Assembly (NCBI GenBank): GCA_023433505.1
Contig: JAEZCO010000031.1
Span: 124,001 to 188,000 of the forward strand
Length of the DNA: 64,000 nt
Reading direction: 5' to 3'
Source of the DNA: Bacillota bacterium
Lineage (GTDB): Bacteria; Bacillota; Clostridia; Acetivibrionales; DTU013
Below the pieces are notes generated by a model that saw nothing but the letters and a program-made list of their open reading frames with translations, searched no databases and was not told where the DNA came from. Below are positions 62,187 to 64,000 of this stretch, piece after piece. The number at the start of each line of letters is the position of its first letter. Within the stretch, counting starts at the first letter, position 1. The position numbers and the translations under genes were made by a program.

Positions 62187-64000
62187 TTATATGAGATTAG
62201 CCTTTTGCAGTAGCCTTTTTATAATCACAGCAACCTCTGCCCTGGTGATGTTTTCCTTCGGCGCCAGCATGTTGCCGTTCTTTCCCTGTACAACTCCTGT
62301 CTTTATGCAGGAAGCGATGCTGTCCTTTGCATACGCTGCCGGTTTTTCTCCATCACCGAAGTCTCCAAGGAGCTTTTGCATTTCGCCCTCGGCCAGTTCC
62401 ACCTTCAACGGTGTGATCTTCATGGCTCTGGCGATCATTGTCATCGCCTGCTCACGGGTGATGCTGTCCTTAGGTCTGAAGTTATCTGCATCGTATCCCA
62501 ATATGATCTTGTATTCATAGGCCGTTTTGATGTAGCTGCTGTACCAGTCGGAGTCCTGCACATCTGTGAAGCTTTCCGTTCCTATGCCCGGCTTCAGTCC
62601 CAGAGCCCTTACGACAATAGCCGCAAATTCCGCACGGGTGATATCCCTGTCAGGCTGGAAATTCCCATTGCCCATTCCGCTGACGACCATCCTGGAGCCC
62701 ATATCGTTAATAGACTCTTTCGCCCAATGGCCGGCAACATCTTGGAATTCCAACGGATGCGATATAACGGAATAGGTGCTGTTGGTAAGATTGTTGATTA
62801 TTGCATAATATCTACCGTCTATGACCGTCACCCGGGTAGGTACATGCCTGACCGTTCCATCTACCTCCATTATAATGCCGGTTGTAACCTTATTCGGGTC
62901 GACCCCGTCCGGTATTGCAAGGGTCCTTTCCACAAAGACATTAAACTTGCTCACTTCCACCGTCTTTCCCCCATAGCTGCCCATGATTGAAAAATCTACC
63001 GGCGGCGCCACGATAGAGAAGCTATCTTTCTGAGCAGAGTCCTGCAATACTTTTACCGTTGCTTCCGATGATTTGACAATGGATACCTGGATTTTGATAT
63101 CCTGCAAAGCCACATCTTTCCCTATCTTTTCCGATATCGCATCGATATTGATCTGCTGTGCAGGTATTGCATAAGCGGCTGTTCCCGTTTTTAACTCCAG
63201 AACGGCTTCTTTGTTCTCCATGTTCTTGACCATCTGTGCATTCAGTTCTCCGATTACGACATCGGCTTTTGTGTTTACGGGAATGGTAACTACTGCTTTG
63301 TTGCCTTCGCTTTCAAGCTTCTTTTCAAGTTTTTCTTCATCCACTGTAATCGTTGTTACTGTTTGACTTCCTTGTGTTGTGGTTGTTGCAGTTCCTGCAT
63401 TTTCTACCTTTCCGTTAACCAGTATATCCGCACCTAAATTCGGGCTTGCAGGTATGGAAGGAGAAGAACCGCCACCGCTTGAAGTTCTATAGGGTCTTAT
63501 TGTATTGGTCGGAGCTGATTCCTCACCCTCTCCAATACGATTGATCGCTTTGACAGTAAAGGTATAGTCAGTTCCGTTGGTCAAACCTGTGACTGTAATA
63601 CTCGTACCGGCTCCACTTGCTGTATAATTGCCCGGATCTGAGGTTACAACATACCCAGTAATAGGGCTGCCTCCGTTATCGGAAGGTGCAGTAAATCTTA
63701 TGGTTGCCTGACCGTTTCCGGCGGTAGCAGTCACTCCGGTAGGTATTCCTGGAGTTGTTACAGGGGTGGCGCTGATTTGTCCGGAAGCCGCAATGACAAC
63801 CGCATTATTATCCATTGCTTTAACTTCAAAGTCATAGGTGATTCCGTTGGTAAGTCCAATAACATCATATACGCTTTCACTTACAGTTCCTATTGAGGAA
63901 TTGTCTTGATATACACTATAGTAAACTGCTTCAGGAATATCGTTCCAGGATAGTGTTACATGCCGGTTGCCGGATACCGCAGTAAGAACCAGCGAGCCAG
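62187..64000 (-). CDS. S-layer-homology surface protein with fibronectin III domains, 5' end outside window
   Basis: At least 604 residues; the N-terminus lies beyond base 64000. Visible order: the end of one fibronectin III domain (63815-64000, VTLSWNDIPEAVYYSVYQD), a second such domain (residues from 63780 down to about 63500), a linker rich in Gly/Ser, a beta-rich domain with ANGKVENAGTATTTTQGS-like repeats, and three SLH domains at the C-terminus (FQDVAGHWAKESINDMGSRM; FTDVQDSDWYSSYIKTAYEY; YAKDSIASCIKTGVV). The SLH domains bind pyruvylated cell-wall polysaccharide and anchor the protein. It could be an adhesin, a scaffold or an enzyme whose catalytic part is off the window. Confidence 0.88.
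   Translation of the reverse strand, partial: GSLVLTAVSGNRHVTLSWNDIPEAVYYSVYQDNSSIGTVSESVYDVIGLTNGITYDFEVKAMDNNAVVIAASGQISATPVTTPGIPTGVTATAGNGQATIRFTAPSDNGGSPITGYVVTSDPGNYTASGAGTSITVTGLTNGTDYTFTVKAINRIGEGEESAPTNTIRPYRTSSGGGSSPSIPASPNLGADILVNGKVENAGTATTTTQGSQTVTTITVDEEKLEKKLESEGNKAVVTIPVNTKADVVIGELNAQMVKNMENKEAVLELKTGTAAYAIPAQQINIDAISEKIGKDVALQDIKIQVSIVKSSEATVKVLQDSAQKDSFSIVAPPVDFSIMGSYGGKTVEVSKFNVFVERTLAIPDGVDPNKVTTGIIMEVDGTVRHVPTRVTVIDGRYYAIINNLTNSTYSVISHPLEFQDVAGHWAKESINDMGSRMVVSGMGNGNFQPDRDITRAEFAAIVVRALGLKPGIGTESFTDVQDSDWYSSYIKTAYEYKIILGYDADNFRPKDSITREQAMTMIARAMKITPLKVELAEGEMQKLLGDFGDGEKPAAYAKDSIASCIKTGVVQGKNGNMLAPKENITRAEVAVIIKRLLQKANLI

Noticed and set aside
1..64000. CRISPR arrays, tRNA or rRNA genes
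   Set aside because: No regular direct-repeat/spacer pattern and no tRNA or rRNA sequence was recognised by eye. A tRNAscan or CRISPR finder run would settle it.

Overview
The window looks like chromosomal DNA of a Gram-positive, low to moderate G+C Firmicute, most likely a saccharolytic anaerobic clostridium. The support is sugar ABC importers with YesM/YesN-type two-component systems, lipoprotein binding proteins with Cys lipoboxes, an S-layer-homology surface protein, a double 4Fe-4S ferredoxin protein, strong AGGAGG ribosome sites and some TTG starts. No tRNA, rRNA or CRISPR array was recognised.

Layout. 1-10,700: a minus-strand carbohydrate locus with a sensor kinase, an AraC-type regulator, two binding proteins, two permeases and a GH94-type phosphorylase that runs off the left edge. 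11,000-12,900: an NhaC-type antiporter and a MazG-like protein. 13,050-17,815: an importer operon with a cytoplasmic alkaline-phosphatase-superfamily enzyme, probably for an organophosphate or phosphonate. 18,086-19,917: a MerR regulator and MFS exporter behind a promoter with the 19-bp spacer typical of MerR control. 20,248-31,400: several exporter and stress cassettes, including an ABC-2 exporter preceded by a degenerate ABC ATPase fused to a LytTR DNA-binding domain, and a FtsX-type ABC system with its own kinase and regulator.

31,766-47,850 was once a single sugar-utilisation locus (glycosidase, phosphomannose isomerase, sensor kinase, AraC regulator, binding protein, PHP phosphatase). 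A 7.93-kb mobilizable element (35,926-43,855) has split the kinase gene. The two halves rejoin in frame if the element is removed at a shared GGG. The element carries a Tn4451-like large serine recombinase, TnpW, a frameshifted Mob/Pre relaxase, a sigma-like regulator, an A+T-rich TetR plus glycosyltransferase cargo, and five copies of one palindrome placed between its modules. The flanking locus is decaying: the kinase has a frameshift, the binding protein and PHP genes are truncated at a common junction, and a 66-bp segment recurs 14.8 kb away.

47,900-54,900: a LysR regulator divergent from a DUF89 protein and a ferredoxin, a stand-alone DXP reductoisomerase that looks actinobacterial, an AbiE-like toxin-antitoxin pair, and a broken nuclease-like gene. 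55,070-62,000: TetR-controlled reductase and drug-efflux genes, a penicillin-binding-protein-like serine hydrolase and a short-chain dehydrogenase. The right edge holds the C-terminal part of a fibronectin-III/SLH surface protein.

The strongest leads are the ATPase-LytTR fusion with its tandem repeats, the precise insertion and palindrome organisation of the mobile element, and the actinobacterial-type dxr. Several operator/promoter pairs (TetR, MerR, LysR, AbiEi) can also be read directly from the sequence.
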